From NCBI GenBank assembly GCA_023014365.1, contig JAEBUN010000001.1:3534001-3598000 (forward strand): 64,000 bases of DNA. Direction: 5' to 3'. Positions 11,022 to 21,306 of the stretch are shown one piece after another (position 1 is the first letter of the stretch; each line of letters begins with the position of its first letter). A program made the position numbers and the translations under genes. Below the pieces are notes generated by a model. It worked only from the letters and a program-made list of their open reading frames with translations. It searched no databases and was not told where the DNA came from. The DNA comes from Lepiota brunneoincarnata. Its lineage: Eukaryota > Basidiomycota > Agaricomycetes > Agaricales > Agaricaceae.

Positions 11022-11062
11022 TGATAGATAGCTGGGGGAAGACTGGCATGTCCTGAACCTAG

Positions 11063-11325
11063 TCATTGATACTCCTGTTATGATTAATGGAATAGTTGGG
11101 GGATTTGGTATTGAGTCACTAGAGGTGAAATTCTTGGATTGACTCAAGACTGACTATTGCAAAAGCATTTGCCAATGATCTTTTCATTAATTAAGAATGA
11201 AGGTTAGGGGATCAAAAATAATTAGTTACCATTATTGTCTTAACAGTAAACTATGTTGACTAGGGATTGGGCAACCTCAAATTTGATGTGTCACTTAGCA
11301 CCTTACCAGAAATCAAAGTCTTTTA
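11063..11325 (+). pseudogene. Fragment of 18S (SSU) rRNA, CpG-depleted
   Basis: The core AGGTGAAATTCTTGGATT is the universal SSU segment. It is followed by recognisable AGCATTTGCCAA, TTTTCATTAATTAAGAA, GGTTAGGGGATC, GTCTTAACAGTAAACTATG and AGAAATCAAAGTCTTT. The order and spacing match the central domain of fungal 18S. At positions that are CpG in typical 18S genes this copy has TG, CA or TA, for example gcaaaagc for GCGAAAGC and tatgttgac for TATGCCGAC. It is a dispersed decayed fragment and not a working rRNA gene. Confidence 0.88.
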
Positions 11326-11366
11326 GGGCAGGCCCTGGCTAGCTTGGGCCCAGGCTCAATTTTTGC

Positions 11367-11456
11367 CACATTACTGCACATGATTGCACACTACTGCACA
11401 TTACCACATATTACCACACATTACTGTACATTACCACACATTACTGCACATTACCA
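11367..11456 (+). repeat. 10-bp minisatellite
   Basis: About nine tandem 10-mers of the types CACATTACTG and CACATTACCA. A partly inverse purine/T-rich version (about 11,490-11,515) follows. Confidence 0.8.
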
Positions 11457-12040
11457 CCACTTTACCATGATACTACTGTGACACTAGTGCAGTAAGGTGT
11501 GGTAGTGGTGGCAGTAAATTTACTATGTCCATTTTGATGCCTACTGTATAGCTTCATGGACTTCAGCCCTGACCATAATATATTCCCATTTATTACTGAA
11601 CTCTCTTCAAAACCTTGTTACCTCTGCTGAGCAGTCCTGCATCACAACAAAAGCAGCCTTGCAAAAGCAAGGTCTGCACCACACCTCCATACAGTGACCC
11701 ACAAAACCGTTCCAATGTTTTGTACTTTTGACTTAAAGTAGTAATAGCTCAGTAAATAAAATAGCTCAATTTGTGAATATATTTATAAACATAGCCAAAT
11801 ATGTCATATCTGACCCTGCAAAGTCGCGTTATGTAATACTTCTAAATGAGGCAATTATGAATTTTGTAATCATTTTAAGTCATTGGAATGGTTTTGTCAA
11901 TAGTAATTTTTAATACTAATCCAAGCAATCACATGACTCCGTTGATTGTGAATCAACAAGATCATGTGACCACGTGTCTTTGACATATAAATAGATGTGC
12001 TGACAGCCATGTCCCATCATTCTCAACCCCCCTACCTACC

Positions 12041-13057
12041 ATGAAGCCATTATCTTCTACTCTAAAGCAAACCATCCTCTCTTTGCTAAATTCTCATCAT
12101 TCCTATACTAAAATTGAGGCAATTACTGGTGTTGGGCGCAGTACCATATCCAGGCTAGCCTCTAAAAATTGTTCCAGCCTTACTAAATCACTTGGAGGAT
12201 GTCCTTCAAAACTCTCTACCACTAATATTCGGCATGCTATCCATCTTATCTCTGCTGGCAAGGCTGAAACTGCTGTAGATATAGCCAAATCTCTTGCTCC
12301 CATCATTGGGACATCAGTCTCTTCACAGACTGTAGCAAGGCATCTCAAACAGGCAGGAATGAAGGCTGTAGTCAAGCAAAAAAAGCCTTTACTCTCTGAC
12401 AAGCATAGGAGGGCTAGGCTGGATTTTGCTCTGACACACCAGCATTGGACTGTGGAGGACTGGAAGCTGGTTGTATGGTCTGATGAGACCAAAATTAATC
12501 GTTTGGGGTCAGATGGGAGGAAGTGGGGATGGAAAAAGAAGGGAGAGGGGCTTAGTGAAAGATTGGTCAAGGGAACTCTGAAGTATGGAGGAGGATCAGT
12601 GATGGTTTGGGGCTGTATGCTGTGGGATGGCCCAGGCTATGCAGTGAGGATTGATGGAAGGATGGATGCAGAGTTGTTTGTGCAAATTTTGGAGGAAGAT
12701 TTGAAGAAGAGTCTCCAGTGGTACAAGCTTAAACCCTGAGATATTATCTTTCAGCAAGATAATGACCCCAAACACGAGAGTACACTGGCCAAAGAATGGT
12801 TTCAAAAAAATCATTTTAGGCTCCTAACCTGGCCAGCACAGTCACCTGACCTCAATCCCATTGAACACTTATGGGAATATGTGAAGAGAAAGTTGGGAGA
12901 GTATGAATCTCCTCCCAAGGGTATGGAGGAGTTGTGGCAGAGAGTAGAAAAGGAGTGGGATGCTATTCCAGCTTCTGAGTGTCAGAAGTTAATTGAAAGT
13001 ATGCCTAGAAGAGTAGCAGCTGTACTCAAAGCCAGGGGGGGCTACTCTAAGTACTAG
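12041..13057 (+). pseudogene. Tc1 DD34E transposase with a single premature stop
   Basis: A 339-codon frame (including the stop) is open except for one TGA at 12,737-12,739 (codon 233). Residues: paired HTH at about 10-100 (GVGRSTISRLASKN and the QTVARHLKQAGMKAV linker), D148 in VVWSDETK, D240 in FQQDNDPKH, and E275 in SPDLNPIEHLW. There are exactly 34 residues between the second D and E. It ends in GGYSKY like active Tc1 transposases. The stop fits CGA to TGA. The promoter region 11,692-12,040 includes the inverted terminal region. Rare readthrough could in principle give product, but this is not shown. Confidence 0.9.
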
Positions 13058-13072
13058 AAATAATAGGATAGC

Positions 13073-13733
13073 TGTCATATCCACACCAAACCTAGAGCTT
13101 AACCATTAGGCTTCAGCTTCTCGACTCCACGTGTGCTCCACACGACAACCCTATGCCCTCCGACTCGGCCCTGACTGGCTCTGACCGCAACCCTTTGCCC
13201 CGATCACGCGACCTACCTCTACACGTGCCATGATCACCTGACCCTCGGTGCTCCCATTGTCCAGTTCTCCATTCTCCGTCCGTAATCAGAATACGTTACC
13301 AGTCTCCATACCCGTACCGGTCTCCATTCCATTCGAAATTATTCGTAATCCGCTTGTAACCATATGGGTCTCCGCTTTGCTCCGCACGTAGTCAGTACGA
13401 GTCATAATTCGTCGAGCTAGTAGTATATATACCGTAGACACTTGGCTTGTACTCCTTAGTCTGATAATCGAATCAAGCAGCGGACCAGTCCCCTGTTCCC
13501 TATCCTCCTCTCTCTCTGCCTCGCTCCGCTTCGGCCCCGACTTCCTGAAATATGGACTCGGACAGTAGGAGGGCACAGCACATAAGCTGAGGCCGCAAGT
13601 CCACTCTCCGCCCGAAGTACTCTGCCTCGGTCCCGCCGTCTACGTACTGATGTCGTCCCGTCCCCCGGTTACCTTATACCAAGGATACCACCCCGACCCT
13701 CCGCTTTGGTTCCGACCCGCACCGGCTCTAACA
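13073..13733. mobile_element. Solo LTR, 661 bp, intact CpGs
   Basis: Begins TGTCATATCC and ends CTCTAACA (TG...CA), with a perfect 5-bp target duplication ATAGC at 13,068-13,072 and 13,734-13,738. It interrupts element 3 just downstream of its transposase; comparison with element 2 confirms the insertion point. The sequence is rich in CpG, unlike its host element. A decayed, CpG-poor relative of its last 260 bp lies at about 31,186-31,447. Confidence 0.93.
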
Positions 13734-13988
13734 ATAGCCTAGTATAATATGTCATTGACAAAACCATTCCAATGACTTAAAATGATTACAAAATTCATAA
13801 TTGCCTAATTTGGAAGTATTACATGACGCAACTTTGCAGAGTCAGATATGACATATTTGGCTATGTTTATAAATATATTCACAAATATGGCTATTTTATT
13901 TACTGAGCTATTACTACTTTAAGTCAAAAGTACAAAACATTGGAATGGTTTTGTGGGTCACTGTAGCCTCTAGTTAATGCATTATAAT

Positions 13989-14279
13989 GTGTTATAACAC
14001 CCTAAGCTGGCCCAGGGTCAACTGAGGATGTGTTATTTTGTATTATAACTATTTTTGGTTTTTCTGACATTATCTTCCCTTCTGTTTTGCTTAGACTCTC
14101 TCTTGTAGCTTAGACATACTGTAGTTCTTTCATTTTCCCTCAGTTTCAGTGCTTAGGCATCTCATCTATCATATATAAACCCTCCTGTAATCATATAGTT
14201 TTAAAAATCCCATTAAAGTTCTACCACACTCTCTTGTCTGACATCTCTATCCCCTTTCAAACTCATCTACCTTCCCACA
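13989..14279 (+). mobile_element. Possible short LTR fragment (copia-like)
   Basis: The stretch starts TGTTATAACACC and ends near TTCCCACA. It has a TATA-type region (CATATATAAACCC near 14,170) and is AT-rich, like small copia LTRs. No target duplication was found. The boundaries are a guess. Confidence 0.3.
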
Positions 14280-14922
14280 TTATTGATGATGGTCTACCAG
14301 TCAAGTTTTTCATGTCAGTTTCAGCATGGTTCTCTCTCCACCACCATTACACCATAACTATCAATTAAGCTGGAATTGACAAATCCACATCATTGCCTGA
14401 CCAGCATGCATACAGTCTACCATGCGCAGTGTATACCCTTCATCCTAACCAATACACAAACAGATATCAAAATGAACAAAGGAAATTTGAGCGATAAACA
14501 GAAATAAGATACTAGTAAGGCACTGAATATGGTATTCTCGTCATACGAGAACCATGCGTGACAATTGGCCCAATCAGTCCAAACGCAATTGGAACCATCA
14601 ACATCCAAAGCCAACCGAAGATTAAAAAATGGCAAGAAACCAGCAAACAGCAGCTCTGGAGTAACGAGGCTAAGTGGAGTAAAGAAAATATGGTATATGT
14701 GCACGATAAATAAGAGGCATGAGTTGTGTGCATACCGAGTGCCAGCTGCAACCATGAGCAGAAGAAAATAGGAGACCAGGGGGTAATGGACACTGGTCGA
14801 GGGAAACAAAGAGTCCAGTGTAAGAAGCGGTCGTGAAAGAGCGTATCGTGGGCCGTTGCGGGGATCAGTGTAGAGAGGAACAAGTTTACGACGTGATTTT
14901 TACTGGGAGGGTATTGTTTCTT
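14280..14922. other. Spacer and probable 3' UTR of the mucin gene
   Basis: No conserved coding region seen. The minus-strand open frames at 14,417-14,883 are hydrophobic, overlap each other and look fortuitous. The right part is the likely 3' UTR of the minus-strand mucin gene. Confidence 0.5.
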
Positions 14923-17516
14923 TTACCAGTTCATCGTGCTTCCTTTGAGGATTGGTGCTGAGATCGACGTGGGAACGACGTTCCTTCTCTGGCTCATCGT
15001 TGTCGGGCTGGCAGACTGCATTAGCTGTTCATTTGCCTGGCCCTCATAACCTCGCAAAGAATCTTCAGCGTAGTAGAAGCTTCGCCTCCTTGCGCCACCA
15101 ACACTGTCCTGATCAAACTGTCGCCCAGCGGGGCGGACGCCAAGACCTTCGTCTGGAGGGTCGGAGAGGCGATGGTGAATCGTCTGCTTGCGCCGCTTCA
15201 TCGACCTGTAGACTAGGAAGACGAGGACAAGCAGTGCAATCGCGCCAAGGGCACTGACAACCCCTATGATAGCGTCTTGGCGAGATTTACCGTCATCTCC
15301 ACCACCGGAGGCAGAACTCCCGTTGATAGTAGGGCCGGTCGAACCCGGGTCAGCGTTGGGATCTGCGACGGAGCGTAATGAGTAGCCGGAGACGACACGT
15401 TGGGCGAGGTCTTTGGGAACACCATCGGGAACACCTGTGTAGAACGTCGAAGTCTTGGCTTTGATCTGTGCGGTAAGCGTATCAACGAAATCCGTAGGGA
15501 TGTAGCCGAGCCACGTAGTCCCAAGCTCCGTAGCGTCCGCAGGGCTTCGGTAAGTGGTCGGAATATATACTTGTAAGGCGTAGGTCTTCACTTGATCGGC
15601 TGTCAGGAAATCGATTGCATGAGCACGGGTAAGAGGAGTGGAATATGGAGGTAATCTTACACGGAATGGCGAGGGCTGTTGTGATCAAAACGGGGACATA
15701 AGCGAAGATTTGACTCGAAGCAAGAGTGCTAAAGACAACGAAGGGCCAATTGAGTTCATTGTTGAAGAGGATGCTGATGAGTGTATATCCAGAGAGGTCC
15801 TTGCTGTTGGTATCCAATTGGTCTCTGGGGAAAATCCTGGCAGGAATGCCAGTTGGCAAAGGAGGAGGGGTGATAAGGGTGGTTGCGGCCTCGGCTGGAA
15901 CTGGAGTGGCAATCTCTGGAGGCAGATCAGGATCGGTTAGGGTCTGAACGACTTGAGTGGGCATAGAGGCATAAGCCAGGGAGGATTCGGTGAGGACGAA
16001 TGAAAGGCCGGGCTCAATTGAGATTGTGGTAACAGCTGTTGAGGTGACGGTGGTACTTGATTCTTGAGTATCACTAGGATCTATGGTAGTGGTGTCGTTG
16101 CCCGTAGGGGTAGGAAAACTGATAGAAGGGAGTGCAGAAGTCGTGGGACCATCCGATATGGGAGGTTGGGGCTGGCTAGTCGGACTAGATGCACCAGTAG
16201 AGCTGTCTGGAGTTGGCACGTAGGTGATTGTAGGGGTGCTTATGGGTATTTCGCCCGTGACGGAACTGATAACACCGGAAATGGGACTAGTGATGGGACC
16301 GATGGCACTGGTGACTGGACCGATGGCACTCGTTACTGGGTCAAGGATAGCACTCGTCACTGGACCGATAGCACTCGTTACTGGGTCAAGGACAGCACTC
16401 GTCACCGGGCCAATCGCACTCGTCACCGGGTCGAGAATGGCACTCGTCACCGGGTCGAGGATAGCACTCGTCACTGGGTTGAGGATGGCACTCGTCACCG
16501 GGTCGAGGATGGCACTTGTCACCGGGTCGAGGATGGCACTCGTCACCGGGTCGAGGATGGCACTCGTCACCGGGTCGAGGATGGCACTTGTCACCGGGTC
16601 GAGGATAGCACTCGTCACCGGGTCGAGGATGGCACTTGTCACCGGGTTGAGGATGGCACTCGTCACCGGGTCGAGGATGGCACTTGTCACCGGGTTGAGG
16701 ATGGCACTCGTCACCGGGTCGAGGATGGCACTTGTCACCGGGTCGAGGATAGCACTCGTCACCGGGTTGAGGATGGCACTCGTCACCGGGTCAAGAACGG
16801 CACTTGTAACGGGACCCAATATACTCGTAAGAGGACCCAAAATGCCACCACCACCATGCTCGGGGGCGGACGTGATTGTCGATTCTATAGCACTGGTTGA
16901 AGCACTCGCGTCGCTTGGGATGACGGAGGTGGGACCAAGGAGGCTGGTGGTGGGAACAAGAGCGGATGTAGTCGAGGTGTCACTGCCACCGGTGAGAACC
17001 CCGCCAGCATCGCTTGTAAGAGTGTCGATGACGCCTCCGAGCCCACCTAAGATGCCGGTGTTGTAGGGGAGTCGGAGTAGTGATAACATCTGAAGACGCG
17101 GACGACGAAATGGAGGTGGTGGTGGGAGTGTTCAAGGGCACGGGTGATTTGGAATCGGAGGGGCTGAGTGTACCATCCTCACTGTGAGAGTGATCGTCAT
17201 TGTCTCCATCCGGCTTGTCCGTACCATCAGTTTTTCCATCACCACCATTGCCACCTGTAAGGGGGGGGAAGGGGAGGAAGGGTCAGTGTAGTGGAGGGCA
17301 GATGTTGAGGAGGACGTGCCAAGGATGTCACCGACGTTGCCAACGATGTCGTCGAGGCCACCTCCGAAGTTCCCAAAAGTACCTTGACGATTGACCAAGG
17401 CAGAGCCTACAGAGAGGGAGCGACGAGCATGGGAGTTCTCCGCGGAAGAGTGGGCGCCAAGGACGGAGGAGGAGGAAAGGAGGAGGAAGAGGAGGAAGGA
17501 ATAAACACTCAAGAGC
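14923..17516 (-). CDS. Msb2-type signalling mucin
   Basis: A type I membrane protein. N-terminus (ATG at 17,516) is a signal peptide, MLLSVYSFLLFLLLSSS. A Ser/Thr/Pro-rich ectodomain with 8-residue repeats follows. Next is a conserved region resembling the HMH domain of Msb2/Hkr1 mucins (ILFNNELNWPFVV, SSQIFAYVP, then TWLGYIPTDFVDTL), then one membrane helix (IIGVVSALGAIALLVLVFLV), a basic stop-transfer RSMKRRK, and a cytosolic tail of about 75 residues. In other fungi Msb2 activates Cdc42/MAPK signalling for filamentous growth and surface sensing. The last intron is 15,600-15,660 (GTAAGA...GACAG). Two upstream junctions are unresolved: a probable intron before about 17,245 and a frame change at 17,047-17,182. 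Overall call is firm, N-terminal exon structure is not. Confidence 0.8.
16270..16830 (-). repeat. 24-bp coding minisatellite in the mucin gene
   Basis: About 23 units of mostly 8 codons (ILDPVTSA, ILNPVTSA, VLDPVTSA), with shorter IGPVTSA units at the downstream end. Unit sequences are almost identical at the DNA level (CACTCGTCACCGGGTCGAGG on the plus strand), so copy number probably varies between strains. The repeat also opens long meaningless frames on the plus strand. Confidence 0.95.
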
Positions 17517-18032
17517 ATATCAAGGAGATTCGGGCGCTGAAGAGCAGGACAGCGGGCGTTTTAAGCCGCCAAAAGGGAGTGTGAGGGGAAATTGGGAGAG
17601 GCGCAGAGCAAGAAAAAGGAAGGAAAAAAGTAAGTTAAAGTTGTATCAAAAAAATCAAATCTCCAACAACAACTTGCACCCATACGTCACACATACAAGT
17701 CACATCACCCCTGTCACATCCTCCTTTCTCTCTCCTCCCCTCCCTCCCGCGCCCCTGTCCCTTTCTCATTCCACACAAAGGCGAACAAGACCCGCATCCC
17801 ATTTTGCGCTTCGCCCGCCCCATTCTAGACGGCGGGCGCAAGAGGGACGGGGGCATCCCAGTACCCAACAGGGTTCTCACGCGACGTGCTTCTCTGGTTG
17901 CCATCTCTCATCATTCTTGTCTATTTTGGAAACAGACACATGGCGTTATTGATGCCTCCGACCTCATGTGTATTGTATGTACACACTCAACCACTAATAA
18001 GGGTGTAGCACAACTATGGCACCGCCTACGTA
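17517..18032. promoter_or_regulatory. Mucin gene promoter and uL23 downstream region
   Basis: A 0.5-kb intergenic stretch. It has a pyrimidine-rich tract at about 17,715-17,775 (runs of CT and CCC on the plus strand), about 200 bp upstream of the mucin start codon. No gene recognised. Confidence 0.4.
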
Positions 18033-18753
18033 CTAGATAAAGCCAATCTAACAAAGTCCTTCATTAGTATCCATTCCACCCTCTCAAGAAAAATAGAAGT
18101 GTACCTTGTTGGCCACATCTAGGGCATCGTGGTCAGCTGTCAATCGCACATACGCTTTCTTCTTGCCATCAGGTCTAAACAATCATCCCCCCATCTGCTT
18201 AGAACAAGTCTCCTGTCCAGTCATTCGCACCAAACACTCACCGAATTAGTGTGTTCACCTTGGACGCGTTGACATCGTACAGCTTTTTGACGGCATCCTT
18301 GATTTGACGCTTGTTCGCTCTGATGTCGACAATAAATACGAGCGTATTGTGTTCCTCAATCTTCTTCATCGCAGACTCTGTGTTCAGCGGCCTATCAGGT
18401 TCCCCCCAGTCTTAGCACATCCTGAACCGGCTGCATTTCTAACAGTCAAACTCACGAAACAATGGTCCGGAACTGATCCATACGCGGGGCATGAGGGATC
18501 GATTTGCGCGGGTATTTGGGATCGCGCGCAAGTTTGAGAGTCTTAGGCCGATGGAACGAGACCGAGAATCGTTGTTTTCGCGAAGAATGAGAGTGAGTGC
18601 CCCGAAGTACTGCTTTTTTGGCTGCCTTGGCCTTGCTGTCTTTCGCTGTTGTCGATGCTGCCTAAAAAGTCAGCGCACTTCCGTTCATTGTGGACGCCCT
18701 TGAGACCCACACTTGGCGGCAGCCTTGCCCTTTGCTGTTTTTGTGGTGGCCAT
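18033..18753 (-). CDS. RPL25: 60S ribosomal protein uL23 (L23a/L25)
   Basis: uL23 sits at the polypeptide exit tunnel of the large ribosomal subunit and binds 25S rRNA and chaperones such as SRP and NAC. Five exons: 18,711-18,753; 18,456-18,657; 18,242-18,391; 18,105-18,174; 18,033-18,047. Their sum is 480 nt, 159 residues. Recognisable blocks: basic Ala/Lys N-terminus, [18 protein letters not shown], then [60 protein letters not shown], and the end [12 protein letters not shown]. The last coding exon is only 15 nt (IGFI plus stop). The first intron is least certain: GTGGGT...GGCAG keeps the frame, whereas the more canonical-looking GTGTGG...TTTAG does not. Confidence 0.92.
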
Positions 18754-19527
18754 CGTTACAGGTCCGTGTCTGAAAGGGATAGACGATCATCAGTCTGTGT
18801 CAAGATGAAGCGCAATGTCTTAAAATCCCAGAACCCCAAATAGCCCTTCATCCATCCTTCCACGCTCGCCATCCATCCCACTAGTGCACCCTACATCCTC
18901 ACAAACCGGGCCAACACGAACTCAAGCACATTGGGAATAGGAAATCTGGAAGAATATAGGTACAAGTACTCACCTTGAGGGTGGATGAGTTGGTTGCTCT
19001 GCCTCCCGGCTTGAGTTGGTGTTGCACAACCTCACTTCCCTTTTCGGAACAGTCCCCTTCGGCAGCTCGGCTTGATCTATTGATGGCGCTCGGGCCTCGG
19101 CGGTCCGCATCTCCCGTCCTCATCTCCCGTCCTCGCCAACTCCATTACCTCCACAGAAAACCCAAGCAAACATTCTCCAACATCCAACATGGTGCATTGT
19201 GATCACCCCACTACCTTACCTACGAGCCCATTTACCCCGGAAAATCAGCCACTTTCCTCACTCATTGCGCAATCTGGAAAAAGTCCGCGTTCTTCGCAAC
19301 CTCGTTACTCCATAACTTCCGACAGTTAGTATTACTGAAAGCGCATGCTGGCGATACCTTGAATCCTGCAGACACGTGAACATTCTCCAGTCTCCCAACA
19401 ACGGTGACCACGTTATGATTGATACTCCACCAAACGAGCGCGCTGTTATACTATTTATACCGTACCTTGGTGCTAGAGCCTTGTGTACTACTCCTCTCCC
19501 CCACTCTGCGAGTGCACCACCCCTGAG
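18754..19527. promoter_or_regulatory. Divergent intergenic region between uL23 and the DUF6533 gene
   Basis: The two genes face away from each other, so this 774 bp must hold both promoters. No clear TATA box or conserved operator was recognised, and no coding region. Confidence 0.5.
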
Positions 19528-21306
19528 ATGTTCTCCTATCCCCCGGTGGCGGAAGACAAACTTGAAACGTATGTTCACCTCGATAGTTATGCCCATTTCA
19601 CACTCACCAACTGTGAGCGATGCCCAGTCTTAACACCAATGTACGTCAAGCAAACATGCTCTTTGAACTTCAGAAAATAACACCATACAGTACATCGGTT
19701 TCGCTAGTTTGACTGTTCTTATTTGGGATCACATAGACACATTCGTAGACGAGGTCGAGTTCATCTGGAAAGGTAGGAAAGGACCCTGTAAGTTGCTCTC
19801 AAGCATCTGCACATTCAAAACTGACCCCTGCGCACCAGTTGTGTACTTATTCTTCTTCGTACGTATCCTATGCCTTCCTTCTTCCCGAGCTCACATGGGA
19901 CCCAGAACCGCTATTTTACGCCGCTCGGTTTCATCATCAACCTTCATGGTGCGCACCTCCTGACAAGAATCTCCGAACCCCTGCCGCTGAACCCTACTAC
20001 ACAGCCTACCTATCTCCTTCATGGACACTTGAAGTACGCGCTTTTCTATAACAAAGCTTTGTCCCAACCTAACTCATTTCTGTAGAAGTCAGCACACCAG
20101 ATACTCACATCTCTATCTAAGCGCTCACCTCCACTGCGCTCCAGATGTACTAGATTCGTTAAATACGAAGGCTGCACTGTCGCCCTCGCAGTAGAAGTCG
20201 TAGGCCTCATGATGCTCCTCCGCATCCGCGCCCTCTACGCCAACCAAATCTGGATTACCACCATGCTCGCCGCCATCCTCATTATCGAGACCTGCGTCAA
20301 CGCCTGGCTGATTGCTCATGCTGGCCGTAAGAATCTCCAACATACTCCATATGTTTCAACTTCTTACATCAACAGCTGTCATACACAACCCTCAATCCGG
20401 TGTTCGAGGTATGTCCGATATCTTACCCACGCGTCCTCAGGCGCTCAAACGTTCAATGACGCCAGCGTGCAGCATGGTCTTCGATTCCTCTAAGTCATAC
20501 AGCGGCCTCCTAGCCTCCTCATCAGCATGGATTCCCCTTTTTTATGACACGATCATTTTTGGACTCACCCTTTACAAAACGATACCTCCCTTACGACGAG
20601 CAGAGGCATCTTACATCATCCAGCGGCTATTCGAAGATGGTCTCCTGTATTATAGGTAACTGTGAAACACAACACGCTGTCAAAGGCTAAATCTTCTTCC
20701 ATAGCGTCATATTCTCAGTGACACTTGTTCCTCACAATTATGATCATCGGTGCACCACAAGGAACAAAAAATTTAGCAGCGCAGTGAGCAACGTCCCGCC
20801 TCCCAGATATCATCAGCAGAAACTCAACCACCTCCCCTCTTCCCTACAGATTAGAACAACTGTAAGACCATTACCACCCATCATCCGTTTTCCCTGTTCA
20901 CTCCGAACCCAGGATCACAGTAGCAATGATGTCCCGAATAACCCTCAACCTCCGCAAAGTCGGCAACCTACATCGGGCCCGAACCTTCAACTCTATCTCT
21001 AGCCGTCCAAAACGTGGTTTCTGGCCTCTCCGGATACAGCAACTATGGGACCGGGAGACTGGTTTCCAGTCCGACTTTCTGGGCTCTACAAATACAAACG
21101 GCACAGTGGCAGGTGAGGTGCAACTAAGGGCCGATGCTGGGGAGGAGTGGTCAAACTCCCACCCCGGCAGAGCTAAAAATGATTCTCTTGGAATCGAATT
21201 CGCTGTTCCCGACTCCCTGGTCCCTACGCCACTGACAGCGACTCCAGTCCCAGAAGAAAGTACAGCCACGAATCCACACCGTAGAGATCAACTGGATGCC
21301 TGCTGA
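19528..21306 (+). CDS. DUF6533-type multi-pass membrane protein
   Basis: Several exons with short introns encode the typical Agaricomycete DUF6533 pattern. Near 19,706-19,776 is the first helix and DUF6533 core (SLTVLIWDHIDTFVDEVEFI). Near 19,850-19,925 is RYVSYAFLLPELTWDP. Near 20,185-20,330 are hydrophobic helices with MLLRIRALYAN. Near 20,465-20,655 is ACSMVFDSS, then YDTIIFGLTLYKTIP and RRLFEDGLLYYS-like residues. The C-terminal VAMMSRITLNLRK near 20,922 precedes a cytosolic tail that ends at 21,306. Function unknown; the family is expanded in mushroom-forming fungi and sometimes likened to 7-TM receptors. The start ATG at 19,528 and the exact splice sites are inferred. Confidence 0.75.

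Larger units (their letters stand above)
11692..13963 (+). mobile_element. Tc1-like element 3, near-intact, with a nested solo LTR
   Basis: Ends CAGTGACCCACAAAACCG and inverse, flanked by TA (11,690-11,691, 13,964-13,965). Removing the 661-bp LTR and its 5-bp duplication leaves about 1606 bp, close to element 2 (1595 bp). The terminal regions again have inner inverted copies of the end motif (near 11,880 and 13,755). It is the best preserved Tc1 copy in the window. Confidence 0.93.

Noticed and set aside
11367..11456. Ten-base tandem array as a CRISPR or telomere-like repeat
   Set aside because: Units are contiguous with no spacers, so not CRISPR; unit sequence is not a known telomere repeat.
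14417..14883. Hydrophobic minus-strand frames downstream of the mucin gene as a membrane protein
   Set aside because: Two frames overlap in different phases and both look like translated 3' UTR; no conserved feature.
16064..17066. Two long plus-strand open frames (278 and 280 codons) across the mucin repeat
   Set aside because: They are antisense shadows created by a 24-bp repeat without stops in any frame; composition is a repeated ALVTGSRM or HRVEDGT pattern with no signal or domain.
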